This document shows positions 23,879-35,650 of a DNA stretch of 64,000 bases, piece after piece (within the stretch, counting starts at the first letter, position 1; each line of letters starts with the position of its first letter). Both the position numbers and the translations under genes were made by a program. Under the pieces are notes generated by a model. It had not been told where the DNA came from, searched no databases, and saw nothing but the letters and a program-made list of their open reading frames with translations. The DNA comes from Cephalotus follicularis. Lineage: Eukaryota > Streptophyta > Magnoliopsida > Oxalidales > Cephalotaceae. The DNA is taken from assembly GCA_001972305.1 (NCBI GenBank), contig BDDD01005236.1:101756-165755 (forward strand). The letters run 5' to 3'.

Positions 23879-26800
23879 TCATTGCCTTAGTGGTCTTGGG
23901 CTTACTCTCTTGTTGTAGTAACGACTTACCCTCTCTTGATAGGCTGCAACTCTGATCATGGCCTTATCTCTGAGTTCTTCCACTAGGTCGAGGATGCTTC
24001 TCAGCCCTTCTTCATTGTTGTCCTCAGTGAAGTGCACAACTCTTGGTGATTGTAGTCCAACCTCTACTGGTATCACAGCTTCTGCTCCGAAACACAAGCT
24101 GTATGGGGATTCCCCTGTTGTAGTCCGAGGAGTGGTTCTGTAAGCCCATAATACACTTGGTAACTCCTCGGTCCACCTTCCTTTGCTGTCTTCTAGCCGC
24201 TTTTTCAAGCCCGAGATGATCTCTCTGTTGATCACCTCGGCTTGACCATTACTTTGAGGGTAGGCTACTGAAGCAAGCCTATGCTCTATTCTCCATTCTC
24301 TGCAAAAGTCCCTAAAGGCTTGGCAATCAAACTGCTTACCATTATCCGTGATAATGGTCCTCGGAACTCTAAATCTGCATATTATCGACTTCCACACAAA
24401 GCTCTCTGTGTTCTTCTCTGTAATTGTGGCCAAGGGCTCTGCCTCTACCCACTTGGTGAAGTAATCCACTGCTACAATGAGAAACTTCCTTTGGCCTGTT
24501 GCCATTGGAAGTGGTCCGACGAAATCCATTCCCCATTGTGCGAAGGGCCACGGGGCCGTAATTGATGTCAGAGGTTGAGAAGGCCTTCTACTAATGTTGG
24601 CATTCCTCTGACACTTGTCACACTTCCTCACTAAGTTTATTGCATCTTGATGCATAGTCGGCCAGTAGTAACCTTGCCTTAACAGCTTGTGAGACAAAGT
24701 CCTGCCCCCGGTATGATTTCCACAAATTCCTTCATGAACTTCCCTTAGAGCATAATCGGCCTCTGAAGGGTTTAAGCATCTCAGCCAAGGAAATGAAAAA
24801 GACCTTTTGTAGAGGATCCCGTCTCGGAATTGAAACCTGTTTGCTCTGTAAACCAGCTTTCTCGCCTCCGCGGGGTCCTCGGGCAGGATCCCATCCCTTA
24901 GCCAAATAACAAAGGGAGTCATCCAATTTGGCTCCTGTGGATCGTCTATGTCCATTACCTCTGCTTGAGAGATTGTCGGACGATCCAGGTAGTCAACTAG
25001 CACTGTTTGATTCTTCTCCAGCTCCTCTGCTGTTGCTAGTTTTGACAGTTGGTCTGCTCTGATATTTCCTGCTCTTGGCACTTTAACAATCCGTAAAACT
25101 TCAAAGGCTGACTTCATGCCCTGAAAATGGGCTAAGTATTTTGTCATGAGGTCTTCTCAGGCCTCATACTCCCCATTCGCCAAACCAACCACTAACTGAG
25201 AATCACTTGAAGCTTCAATCCTCTGCACTTCCAAGTGTTTAGCAATTGTCAGCCCAGCTATGAGAGCTTCCCACTCAGCTTCATTATTTGTAGCCTTGAA
25301 TTTAAACCTCAAAGCATACTCCAACATCCAACCATCTGGGCTCGTCAACACTAACCCTGCCCCACTGCCAGTGAGGCATGAGGATCCATCCACTGATAAC
25401 TTCCACATTCCCTTCTCGCTCTCGGAAGGGTTCTCCTCCATACACTCCGTAGTTGTATTATCTCCAACAAAGTCGGCCAGTACCTGTGATTTGATTGCTG
25501 GTCTGGCTTCGAACTTCACGTCATACTCGCCTAGTTCGACTGACCACTTAACTAACCTGCCCGAGGTGTCGGGCTTGGCAAGAACTTACTTGAGTGGTTT
25601 GTCAGTCAAAACCTTGATTGTATGGGCTTGAAAATATGGCCTCAACTTTCTGGGCCGAGATGATTAAAGCATAAGCAAACTTCTCCACCTCTGGGTACCT
25701 CCCTTCAGCATCATTCAAGGCCTTGCTTACATAATACACTGGCCTTTGAACTTTGTCCTCTTCTCGGACCAGCACTGCACTTACTACGCCCGAGGTGGCC
25801 GCAAGGTACAAATACAGGTCTTCTCCATCCTTAGGCTTTGAGATCAGAGGAGGAGAAGCCAAATATTCCTTCAACTTGTCGAAGGCTGCTTGACAGTCAT
25901 CTGACCATGAGAATCCCTTGGGATCTCTGAGTATTTTAAAGAAGGGAAGGCACTTCTCTGCCGACTTGGACACAAACCTGCTCAAGGCTGCAATTTTCCC
26001 ATTTAATCTCCGGACATCCCTGATGGTTTGAGGTGGCCTCATGCTTTGTATTGCTGAAATCTTCTCAGGGTTGGCCTCTATTCCTCTGCTAGAGACCATG
26101 AATTCGAGGAACTTTCCCGAGGTGACCCCAAATGTACACTTGGACGGATTGAGCTTCATATTGTACCTCCTCAGCACTTCAAATGTATCCTCCAAGTCTT
26201 TCACATGAGGGCTCCTAGCTGGAGTCTTGACGAGCATGTCGTCTATATACACCTCCATGTTCTTCCCAATCTGAGGTTCAAAAATCTTGTTGACAAGGCG
26301 CTGGTAGGTGGCCCCTGCATTCTTCAAGCCAAAGGGCATAACCTTGTAGCAGTACATTCCTCGGTCAGTTATAAAAGCTGTCTTGTCCTCGTCAGACTTG
26401 TACATGGGGATTTGATTGTACCCCGAATAAGCATCCAAGAAGCTTAATAATCTATAGCCCGAGGTTGCGTCTACCAGTTGGTCAATCTTTGAGAGAGGAA
26501 AGTTATCTTTTGGGCAGGCCTTGTTGAGGTTCGTGAAGTCTATGCACATCCTCCATTTCCCATTGGCCTTTTTGACTAACACAGGATTTGCTAGCCAGTC
26601 CGAGTAGTCCACTTCTCGGATAAAACCTGCCTGTAACAATTTGCTCACCTCCTCAGCTATTGCTTGTTGTCTCTCAGGGGCGAAGTTCCTCTTCTTTTGC
26701 CTGATCGGAGGTCTGGCCGGATCCACACTTAGCTTGTGAACCATCACGTCCGGACTGATGCCAGGGACCTCCTCTGCCGACCATGCAAAAACATCTCTAT

Positions 26801-29343
26801 TGTCTCGAAGGAATGTTATTAATTCCTCCTTCTCCGCCTCTCCTAGTTGTGAGCCAACTTGGAGTACTCTCTCTTCGTTGCCCTCTTCTATGGGCACTTG
26901 AAGGACATCCTCAACAGGCTGTGGACGCTCTGGTTCTACATCACCTCTGAGCTCCACATTTGCTATAGAAAGGACCTTGCCTTTCCCCTTGTCCGAGATG
27001 GCAGTTTTATAGCATCTCCTTGCCACCTCTTGGTCTCCTCCGACTTCCCCCACGCCAAACCTTGTGGGAAATTTCATTAGTAAGTGTCTCGTGGACACTA
27101 TGGCCTCCAACAGGTTCAGACCTGGTCGCCCTATTATCTCATTGTATGGGCTTGGGGTGTCCACCACCAGGAATGTCACCCCGACTTGAGTCTGGCGTGG
27201 GGCTGTGCCCGCAACCACAAACAGGTTGATAGATCCCAGAGGATGGATCGTTTCACCTGCAAAACCAACCAGTGGGGTTTTAACTGGATTCAACTGGTCG
27301 GCTGGTATCCTCAGCTGATCAAACGCGTGCTTGTACAGGATATCAGTCGAGCTGCCATTATCAATGAGAATCCTCTTCATGGTAAAGAGCTCTACCAGAA
27401 GGGTAACCACCACTGGATCATGGTGAGGGAGACGTACTCCCTCATAGTCCGCCTCCGAGAAGGATATCACCTCCTCATCTCCACCAGTTCTGAGCCTTTT
27501 GCTGTGAGGGACTTGTTGCACAGCAAGGGACTGTCTCCCACAGGCCTTCCTTGCATTAGAATCGTCGCCCCTAGACGCGACCCCCCCAGAGATGGTGTGG
27601 ATGACACCTATGGGTTGTTGTTGTTGTTGCTCCTCCTGCTGCCGAGGAGCCTCTTCTCTTCTCTGCTCTCTTCTTCCTTGAGGAGCATCTCTGTCAATAT
27701 ACTTGCGCAAGTGTCCCTTTCTGATCAGGTCCTCAATCTGATTCTTTAATTGCCTACACTCCTCTGTATCGTGACCGTGGTCACGATGGTAACGGCAGTA
27801 CTTCTCCACACTTCTGTTCTCTGTCGGGGCCCTCATCTTCTCAGGCCATTGGAAAGGGACTTTATCTTGCTCCACAGCAAGAATTTTAGTACGTGTATCC
27901 AGGAGGGGGGCAAAAGTGTTGTAAGATGGTATGGGTGCTCCACCTCTGGATGTGCCCTCTCGTCTAGAAAGCTTATGCCTGAGGTCTCCTTTGGACAGGT
28001 CTGACCTCTCCTTCCTCTTCTCTCTTCTCTCGGGAGCATTTCGTGAAGGCTCCCTTCTCTCCTCCTGTTGGCCAGTCCAAGGTGCTTTTTGCTTCCTGGC
28101 CAACATCTCTTCCTCGGCGTTCACATATCTCTCTGCCCTTTTCAACAACTCTGCCATGTCCTTTGCTGGCTTCTTCAGCAGGGAGAAAGTGAATTTGGAG
28201 TTGCTCCTCATCCCATTGTTCAAGGCTGCCAAAGCAAAGGACGGCTCCAGGTCCTTCACTGTAAGAGATTCTTTGTTGAACCTAGTAAGGTAATCTCTTA
28301 ATGTCTCATCTTTACCTTGCACCACGTTGATGAGGTGGGTGGAGTTTCTCCTCTGCGTGGTGCTGTTGAGGAACTTCGTCACAAACAGCTCCGTAAACTG
28401 ATCGAAGCTCTTCACCGATCTCCTGGCCAAGGTAAAGTACCATGCATGAGCAGCTCCAATCAAAGTCATTGGGAATCCTCGACAGAGCATGGCGTTCGAG
28501 GCTTGATACATCTACATAGCTTGGATGTATGAGCGTACGTGTTGAATGGGATCCGTAGACCCATCGTACTTTTCAAGGTTTGGGTTGCGGAACCCACTGG
28601 GGACTGGTTCTGCCATGATCTCGGCTGTGAAGGGGTGTGCATTGATATTTTGCACCTCGGATAGGTGCCCCCCATGCCGTTCCGCTCCTCGGAACCTCCT
28701 TTCTAAGTCTGCAAGCCTTCTGTTCACTGCCTGCTCTACCTCTTCAATGTTCCTTACTCTGCTGGAGACATGTGACCCTCCAGCCAATGAGGCTGAGGGA
28801 TTGACCTTGCTTCCTCGGGCCGTGCCATCTCTGCGTGAAGTGTTGGAGCGCACTTGTGCCCCCTCTACTCCTCTGGCCTCCTGCCGAGGATCGACATCCA
28901 TAGCCTGGCGTTGAGGGTGTGCTCTCCTGGGATCGTTAGGATGATCCCTTGCAGTCGAGGACTCAGCTCTCTGAGAAGCATTGATCTCAGACCTCCTTCC
29001 CAGGGGGTTGCGGTCCCCTGACCGCCCAAGGGGAAGTTCATCTCCCCTTGGCGGGTTTCGCCTGGCACCTCGGGGGTGCCTTATCTCCACCTCTGGCCTT
29101 TGAGGGCTAGACACTTCTCGGGCCACTTGTTGAGCGGGCCCTACTTGTTGTTGCTGGTTGGCTAGAGTTGTGACCAACCGATCAGTAACGCGCTCCAGTC
29201 CCTGGAGGAATTGATTGAACTGCTCTCCCGTGACGGGAGCTGGTTCCTGTGCCACCACTTGGGCGACTTCTGGGGGAGGAATTACGTCCTCCTGTCGCTG
29301 GCTACCAGTGGCTCCAACTAGAGCATTCTTTCTCGGAGGCATG
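23879..29343 (-). pseudogene. Element 3 gag-pol region, all domains recognisable
   Basis: Gag ends with a Tat-type CHDHGHDTEEC-like knuckle (CRYHRDHGHDTEEC, about 27780). Protease shows ILIDNGSS (about 27360). Reverse transcriptase shows MPFGLKNAGATYQ and YIDDMLVK (about 26230-26340). RNase H shows LSVDGSS and TNNEAEWEAL. Integrase has the HHCC part, WGMDFVG, TDNGKQF and a PQSNGQAEVINREI stretch with the last catalytic Glu. The domain order gag-PR-RT-RH-IN is that of Ty3/Gypsy. There are about four breaks; this is a fossil. Confidence 0.9.
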
Positions 29344-29386
29344 ATTGTTGATGACTTTTTGTAGCGTTCCCACAGACGGCGCCAAC

Positions 29387-29555
29387 TGTTGATACAGAAA
29401 CACTTGCACTTGCATGAGGACACTTGCACTTGCATGAGGACACTTGCACTGGCTTCCTCTGCCTTTAATTCATAAACACTTGTCACTTGGACATCTGACA
29501 ACACTTGCATGAGGACACGTGTTGCTTTTGATTTAACTTAATTTTTTCCACGTTA
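29387..29555 (-). repeat. Element 3, 5' LTR (right), short form
   Basis: Starts TGTTGATACAG next to the primer-binding site and stops directly before the target duplication TTTAG. It contains a short direct repeat (CACTTGCACTTGCATGAGGA, repeated near 29401-29450). Its outer half matches the outer half of 18353-19219. Confidence 0.85.
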
Positions 29556-30010
29556 TTTAGTTATAAACTTTGGATCAATATCAACACATTATGTCATAAT
29601 AATTACATTTTATTTATTAATTACGCTGATATAAGACCGAAAGCTTATAACAGAAACAAAGCTTAGTTCTATACTAAATAGAGATGATTTGTTTTCTAAA
29701 TTAAAATCACTTTAGAAAGAACAATATCATTGAATATAAATGATTAACATCATAATTACACATGAATTATTAATAATTATTTTATTAAAAATTAAAATAT
29801 TTAAACAAAACATAAATATCATATCCAGCTCAATTGTATTAAATTGTTATGGATTGATGTTACTTCACTTCACTTGTATGTATTAATAGCGTTACTGCTT
29901 TAGAAACCGTTAATTTTTCCGTTACCAGTTCGCTTAACCAAAGTTTGTTTTTGGTTGCTATCTTCTTTTGCTAAAAAGAAACTATCTACAGAGTTTCATA
30001 TGCGTCAGAG
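29556..30010. other. Immediate upstream region of the first REM gene
   Basis: Non-coding and AT-rich. It aligns with 37530-37939 before the second REM gene: both have TATAAACTTTGGATCAA, then CTATATTAAATAGAGA-like and TTTTTGGTTGCTATCTT stretches. No convincing TATA box was chosen. A four-codon upstream ORF (30000-30014) overlaps the start codon of the gene as ATGA. Confidence 0.6.
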
Positions 30011-33000
30011 ATGAGTAATCCACATAGCAAGAGAGACGATGAAAGCTCGTTATTCACATCCAAAACGCCACATTTTTTTAAGATAATTCTTCATGATACT
30101 ATCCGAGATGGAAAACTTGTAAGCTTCATTACCTACAAGTTTATGTTTTTTAGTAATGTTTTTGCATCTTACCATAATGTTGATATATTCAATGATTTTC
30201 ACGGTTTTTTATTCTCAAACTAGTTTGATTATTGGATTGTGTCTTTACAATGATTGCCATGATATATTCAATGTTTAGTACCTTTTCTTTTGAATAAAAA
30301 AAAATGATTGCAAATTGTTTACTTATAATTTTTCAATAATCCCATACGTACCCCTATAAAAACTGGACCAACCAGCTTAAAATTGGTATGTTCCTCCCTG
30401 GATGTGTGCTTATTTTCTGTCACTATGGCAAAATTTCAGTGAGGATCGCTTTATAGTTTAGAGATTGCAATGTCCTTCATTGGGTATTTGTAGCGTGTTG
30501 TTTAGACCAGATGTATTGCAATCCAAACATGGAAAGCAATAGTGCACTAACAGGATGTAAGCTATTGCACATGATTTATGCTTATAATGTAGTGGCATGA
30601 TATAAAGAAGGATATATATGTGTCTGCTGATGTGATATCTATCCTCTGCTACAGATCTATTTTACCCATCATGAACTTTGATGTTTTGCACAGGGGATTC
30701 CAAGAGCATTTGTTAGAAAACATGGGAAAGATTTACCAAATTCAGTACTCCTCAAGGACCCAAGTGGTGCAGAGTGGAAAGTAGAATTGAAAAGGTGTGA
30801 TGGAGATGTTTGGTTGCAAAATGGGTGGAAAGAATTTGCAAAATATTACTTTGTGGGATTTGGTCACTTGCTAGTTTTTAGATATGAGCAAAATTCCTTC
30901 TTCAGTGTAGTCATCTTTGATCCGAGTTGTTCAGAGATAAGATATCCATACACTACCACACACTGTGAGGATCACTCCAATAGAGATAAAAATCTCAAAG
31001 AACAAAAGAAGGAAGAAACTGACGATGATATCTCTGTCGAAATCCTGGAATTTCCATGCCCAAAAACAAGAATGAGATCACCATTATCATGTCCCAGGCC
31101 ATATAAGTTTATGAGATCCAATTCAACTGCTAAAATTAAGAGTACTAATAAGTTGAATACTTCTTCAGACATTAGACACAAAGAGACTCATTCCAAGGGG
31201 GAGGATGTTAAGCAATTCAAGAGAGAATTGAAATCACAATGTTATATCCAAGAACCTGGAGGTATGCAATTTTTTGAAATGTTTTTTGCTTCCATTATTT
31301 GCTTATCTACTAATGGTCCAATCTAGGAGCTCAGAGCTCAAGTCACATTTTATCCTCATTTTGCTTAATTTAAACATAATTAGGTTCTTCTGCGAAAGGG
31401 GGTGGTGAAGGCATGAGTGCTTACCGTAGAGGCCCAAGAAGTGAGATTCTTGACATAATGCAACCAATGACTGCTGTTGACAAGGCTGAACATTTTCAGA
31501 GAGATTATGCTAACAAATCTGATAATCCTCTTTTTGCTGTTATCATGCAACCGTCATATCTTAACTATCAATATAATTTGGTAAGCATTCAATTAAAAAC
31601 TTGCTAGATCCATCACAAGTTGTACTTAACTTAAAATTTCAAAATGCAATAGTTATTGGGAGTCTGATTTTAACAGAGACTAGAAATGTGATCATTTTCT
31701 GTCTTGTTGGACACAGTATCTACCGTCAGCAATTTCCAGGAAATATTTTACCAAGGAGAAAGGTGATGTATTCCTCTACACTCCTGATGGCAAGACCTGG
31801 TCTAGTAAGTACATTGTTCGAACTTCCAGTCGTGTTCGTGCAAGAATCGGTCGTGGTTGGAGGGTATTCGCTCAAGACAATCGTTTGAAAGTTGGCGATG
31901 TTTGCGTCTTTGAGCTGATCAAGGGCACTGAAATCTCATTAAAAGTGTTTACTTTCCAAATGTTTGAAGAACCAGATTGTCACCTGTCACCTGGTAAGTT
32001 TGGAAGCTGTTAACTTTATTTGCTTATTTAAACTGTTAAACTTCAACAATCTGCTAATCCATTGTACCAACACAACTTTCCTTGTTTTACTGTATCAAAC
32101 CTGTTGATATTTTGTGGTATCAGCTGCTGGGAGTGAGGGTAATCAAGTCAAACCTTTGAGAAGCTTGGCTAATGAAATTGATTCTGATTTTACTAATCAA
32201 GGTGATACTGGAATTTCAAGCTCTCTTAACCAGATTACAGCTCAAGAATTTAAACTTCCTCAAGGATCAAAACAAGATGATGCAGGCACATCTACTGGCC
32301 GGAGAGGCCGACGAAGTAAAATTCTTTGCAGGAAGCAAACACTGACAGACAGTAAAAAAGTGAAACTTATTCAAGTTGCTAGTTCTTTGAATTCAAATAA
32401 ACCCTTTTTCATGGTTACCATGCAACCATCCTATGTTGGCTTTGGACGTGCATTGGTAAGCTTTCGATAAAAAGAACTGCTAGATTATCTGAAGTTATGT
32501 TCAACTAAATTTGAATATGAAATAATTTGTGAGAGCCTTAAGTTCAAAGAATTTTTTAACTATGAACTCCTTTTCTCTTTATTGACACAGAGTGTACCGG
32601 CAGACTTTGCTAGGAAATATTTCCTCAAGGAACAAGGTAATGTCATCCTTCGCATATCTGACAGCAGAACTTGGTCTGCCAAGTACTGGCGTGCAGTTTC
32701 AGATAGTGACCCAAGTGCAAAAATCATGTGTGGTTGGAGGGCATTTGAACTGGACAATCATCTGGAAGTAGGTGACACATGCAGATTTGAGCTGATGAAG
32801 GGCTCCGAAATGTCGTTGGAAGTTTCAATTTTCCGAGTGGTTCAAGATGCAAAAAATAATTTATCACCTGGTAAGTTTAGAAGCTCCAATGTTATTTGAC
32901 ATCTATTTTATTTGAAAAACTACTGATATATCATCTGTACTCTATTCAATGTACAACTTGTACCATCTAAATTTTGCGGGATCAGCTTATGGAAGTGTAG

Positions 33001-34043
33001 TTAATCAAGTCAAACCGCTGAGAAGCTTGGTAAATAAAATCGATTCTGATTATGCTGATAATGGTGATACTGGGATTTTGAAATCTCTTGATCAATTAAT
33101 CACATATCAAGAATCTCAACTACCCCATGAACACAATGTTGAACATGGCAAGTCATTGACAGCTTGCAAACTTGCCTCAAAATTCAGAGAAAGCATTTTG
33201 TTTATCTATGTGTTGACATAATGCAGACAACACAAAACAATGGATAAAACAAGGGATTGCTGGCAGGCAGTGCTCTCAAAGGCCTTCATCTTCAAGAGTT
33301 TCTAAAGCTCTTTCAGCTGCCTGTAAATTCAAATCAGAGTACCCATTCGTCAAACTTGTTATTCAGCCATCAAATGTAAAGTATGGCAATGTGGTAAGGT
33401 CATAGAAACATGTTCCTTTTGATGGATATCATATATAACATATACTATATATTAAAATACCTTTCAAATTGGTTTCGTGCTTAGTTTTATTATGCTACAA
33501 AGTTAATTACATCAGCTTCTTCCAGAAGAAAGCCAGTGAGAAACTTTTAGGTCATATTCAAATTTTGCAATGTTATGAGTAAGCAGTCATCTATAGAACC
33601 TAATATGGTTAACTTATTTCAGCATCATTATATATTATAATTTACTACATAATTGCATAACTGTACCCATGTATGTATCATGATGTGGTGCACAACCAAA
33701 GAATATCCAGTGTTAATGTTATTTGACCATTATTAGCCTGCAATCAGGTTTTGTACTAGTTGCATTCAACATCTACTATTTCTATTTGCAGTGTTTGCCA
33801 CGTAAGTTTATTAGGAAGTTAATCAAGCAAATAGGTGAACTGAAGGTGACACTTCAGGTTGCAGATAAGTCATGGCCGTTAAAGCTGCATCTGTATCCAA
33901 TTTATGGGCGTGGTAAATTAGGTAATGGTTGGTCTACTTTTGCTCGGGAAAATTTTCTGCGTGTAGGAGATATGTGTGTCTTCGAGATAATTAAGAGGGA
34001 TGATGTAGTATTGAAAGTCTCCATTTTCAGAGGAGCTGGTTAA
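30011..34043 (+). CDS. REM-type transcription factor with four B3 domains (copy A)
   Basis: Exons by splice sites and frame: 30011-30118, 30694-31261, 31384-31580, 31717-31993, 32124-32455, 32591-32870, 32986-33147, 33227-33393, 33792-34043; 2343 nt, 780 aa. B3 DNA-binding domains are at about residues 19-118, 273-373, 475-578 and 680-780, each split by an intron after the first beta strands. Typical features are FFKIIL, GWKEFAKYY, GWRVFA, LKVGDVCVFELIK and DMCVFEI. The linkers are polar and Lys/Ser-rich. REM proteins are nuclear and often act in flowers and meristems; the target is unknown. Linker-plus-domain blocks in exons 5-6 and 7-9 are paralogous. The seventh intron has a GC donor (33148). 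All junctions keep frame, so the gene looks intact. Confidence 0.85.
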
Positions 34044-35650
34044 AGACTTGTTGATTACATCGCTTATTATGGAGATTATGATGCTTAGAAGTTTATAAAT
34101 TGCATGTACTTTGTCGGTGTTATTAGCTAGAGTGATGTATGATTTTGGATTCAAACGAACATATTGTATATTAGGTAACTGGTGCCCTGGAGTTTTATGT
34201 ATGGTGGTGATTTCCGTATATCAGTGGTTGAATCATGAATGTAACTATGTAAGGAAGTTCATATGCAGGATGCTCTGCGGAGGAAATCCTTCTGTGGTAA
34301 TTCCATTTGTCGAACTTAGAATCTAATTTTTTTTTTAAGGCAGTATTTGATGTTTAATCTCATCCAAATACAAATTTAGATATGTAACATGTTGTCCTTT
34401 CTTTTCTTTTTCTTTTTCTTTTTATTTTTGGACCCTAGTATAATATCTTATATTTCACAGACCGGATAAAAGATCAAAACCTTTAAGCCACTGTTTGAAA
34501 CTGCTTTTGGTTTGTTAAAATCATTTATGAACAAAAAAAAAAAGTAGCATTTTAATGTTTGGTAAAAAATAACAAACTCAGTTTTGTAAAAATACTTTTT
34601 ATTTTTAATTATGAAAGAACATTTTTTTATTATATAAAAATATATTGGTTGGAAAAACGTTTTTCACGGGTCTGTGTCTAATGCATTTAATATAATAATT
34701 TAAGATCAATATATTCTAGTCTTTTTCATTAGCTGTAGTATTTATTTCACGGGTTCACATTTTTATACATTTTAAAGTTTTATGTTCATTTGAGTTATTT
34801 CATATATGTACATCATTTTTTAAAATACATTTATTAAATTCATATTCACTGTTTTTCTTCTTAAAATTACTTTTGATCATTGAATTTATCAAATGTTTTC
34901 AGTTTTGTTACAATATTTTTACGCATGGTAATTTCACACAACACTTTTGTAAAATATACAACAGTATCAAATATACCATAAATTTAGAGTTGGTCTAAGA
35001 CATTACTAGCTATTAGTGATAATAGAACTCTAAATCTCTAAGTTTAGAATTAATCTCAAAATTCGCTCGGCTATCCCGTTTAGACTAACATCTATAGCCT
35101 TTACCAATTAATATTACTTAGTGGAATAATACAACCATTTATAGTCATTATCAATTAATATTAATTTGTAGAATAATATAAACCTTTTTAAAAGATAATA
35201 ATTATTATGAAAAAATAATATAAGAGGAATCTCATATTTCTATCTTAAAGTTTTAGCTCATGGTAGGTGGAGTCAGGAATGACTTTTTGTTTTTAGCTGG
35301 GGGTGTCAAACTCAAACCCTTTCTGATATTGATTGAATTTATGAGGGGTAGTGTGAAGAGCCAAAAACCCACTTTAGGGGTGTCAGACATCCCCAAACCT
35401 CCATCTGGCTCCGCCCTTAAAAACAAATATGACCATTTTGTTGGATTTTTAACATTTTTTTTTCAACATTAAAATGAAAGTTCATGGTTTAAAAAAAAAC
35501 AATTGTTATAAAATTTCTATTATGAAATGCACGTGTATAACGGAGTTTAATTTTTATAGTCAAGACGTTACATATTTGTGGTGTTTAACAACATGTTTAT
35601 ATAATAACAATCTAAAACAATAGTCATGTATTTATCTTATTAAAAGACTA
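34044..35650. other. Spacer between REM copies
   Basis: AT-rich with poly-T and CTTTTT stretches (about 34398-34430). No gene seen. It includes a small inverted-repeat element at 35265-35417. The right edge, near 35650, is about where homology with 5305 begins, so the duplication boundary lies here. Confidence 0.5.
35265..35417. mobile_element. Small inverted-repeat element (GTGGAGTCAGG ends)
   Basis: The left end is GGTGGAGTCAGGA and the right end complements GGGCGGAGCCAGA. The inside has GGGGGTGTCAAACTC and GGGGTGTCAGAC. Ends of this kind are common in short non-autonomous plant repeats. About 153 bp, no coding capacity, no clear target duplication. Confidence 0.45.

Larger units (their letters stand above)
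18353..29555 (-). mobile_element. Element 3: Tat-lineage Ty3/Gypsy, 11.2 kb, target duplication TTTAG
   Basis: LTRs of unequal length (18353-19219 and 29387-29555) are flanked by TTTAG at 18348-18352 and 29556-29560. On the minus strand: primer-binding site starting TGGCGCCGTCTGTGGG (29369-29384), gag (about 27680-29343), protease (about 27050-27450), reverse transcriptase (about 26000-26700), RNase H (about 25150-25450), integrase (about 23880-24760), spacer, antisense gene (19857-22252), polypurine tract, 3' LTR. It is the most complete Tat copy in the window, with all pol domains recognisable and roughly four breaks. It is a fossil but not very old. Confidence 0.93.
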
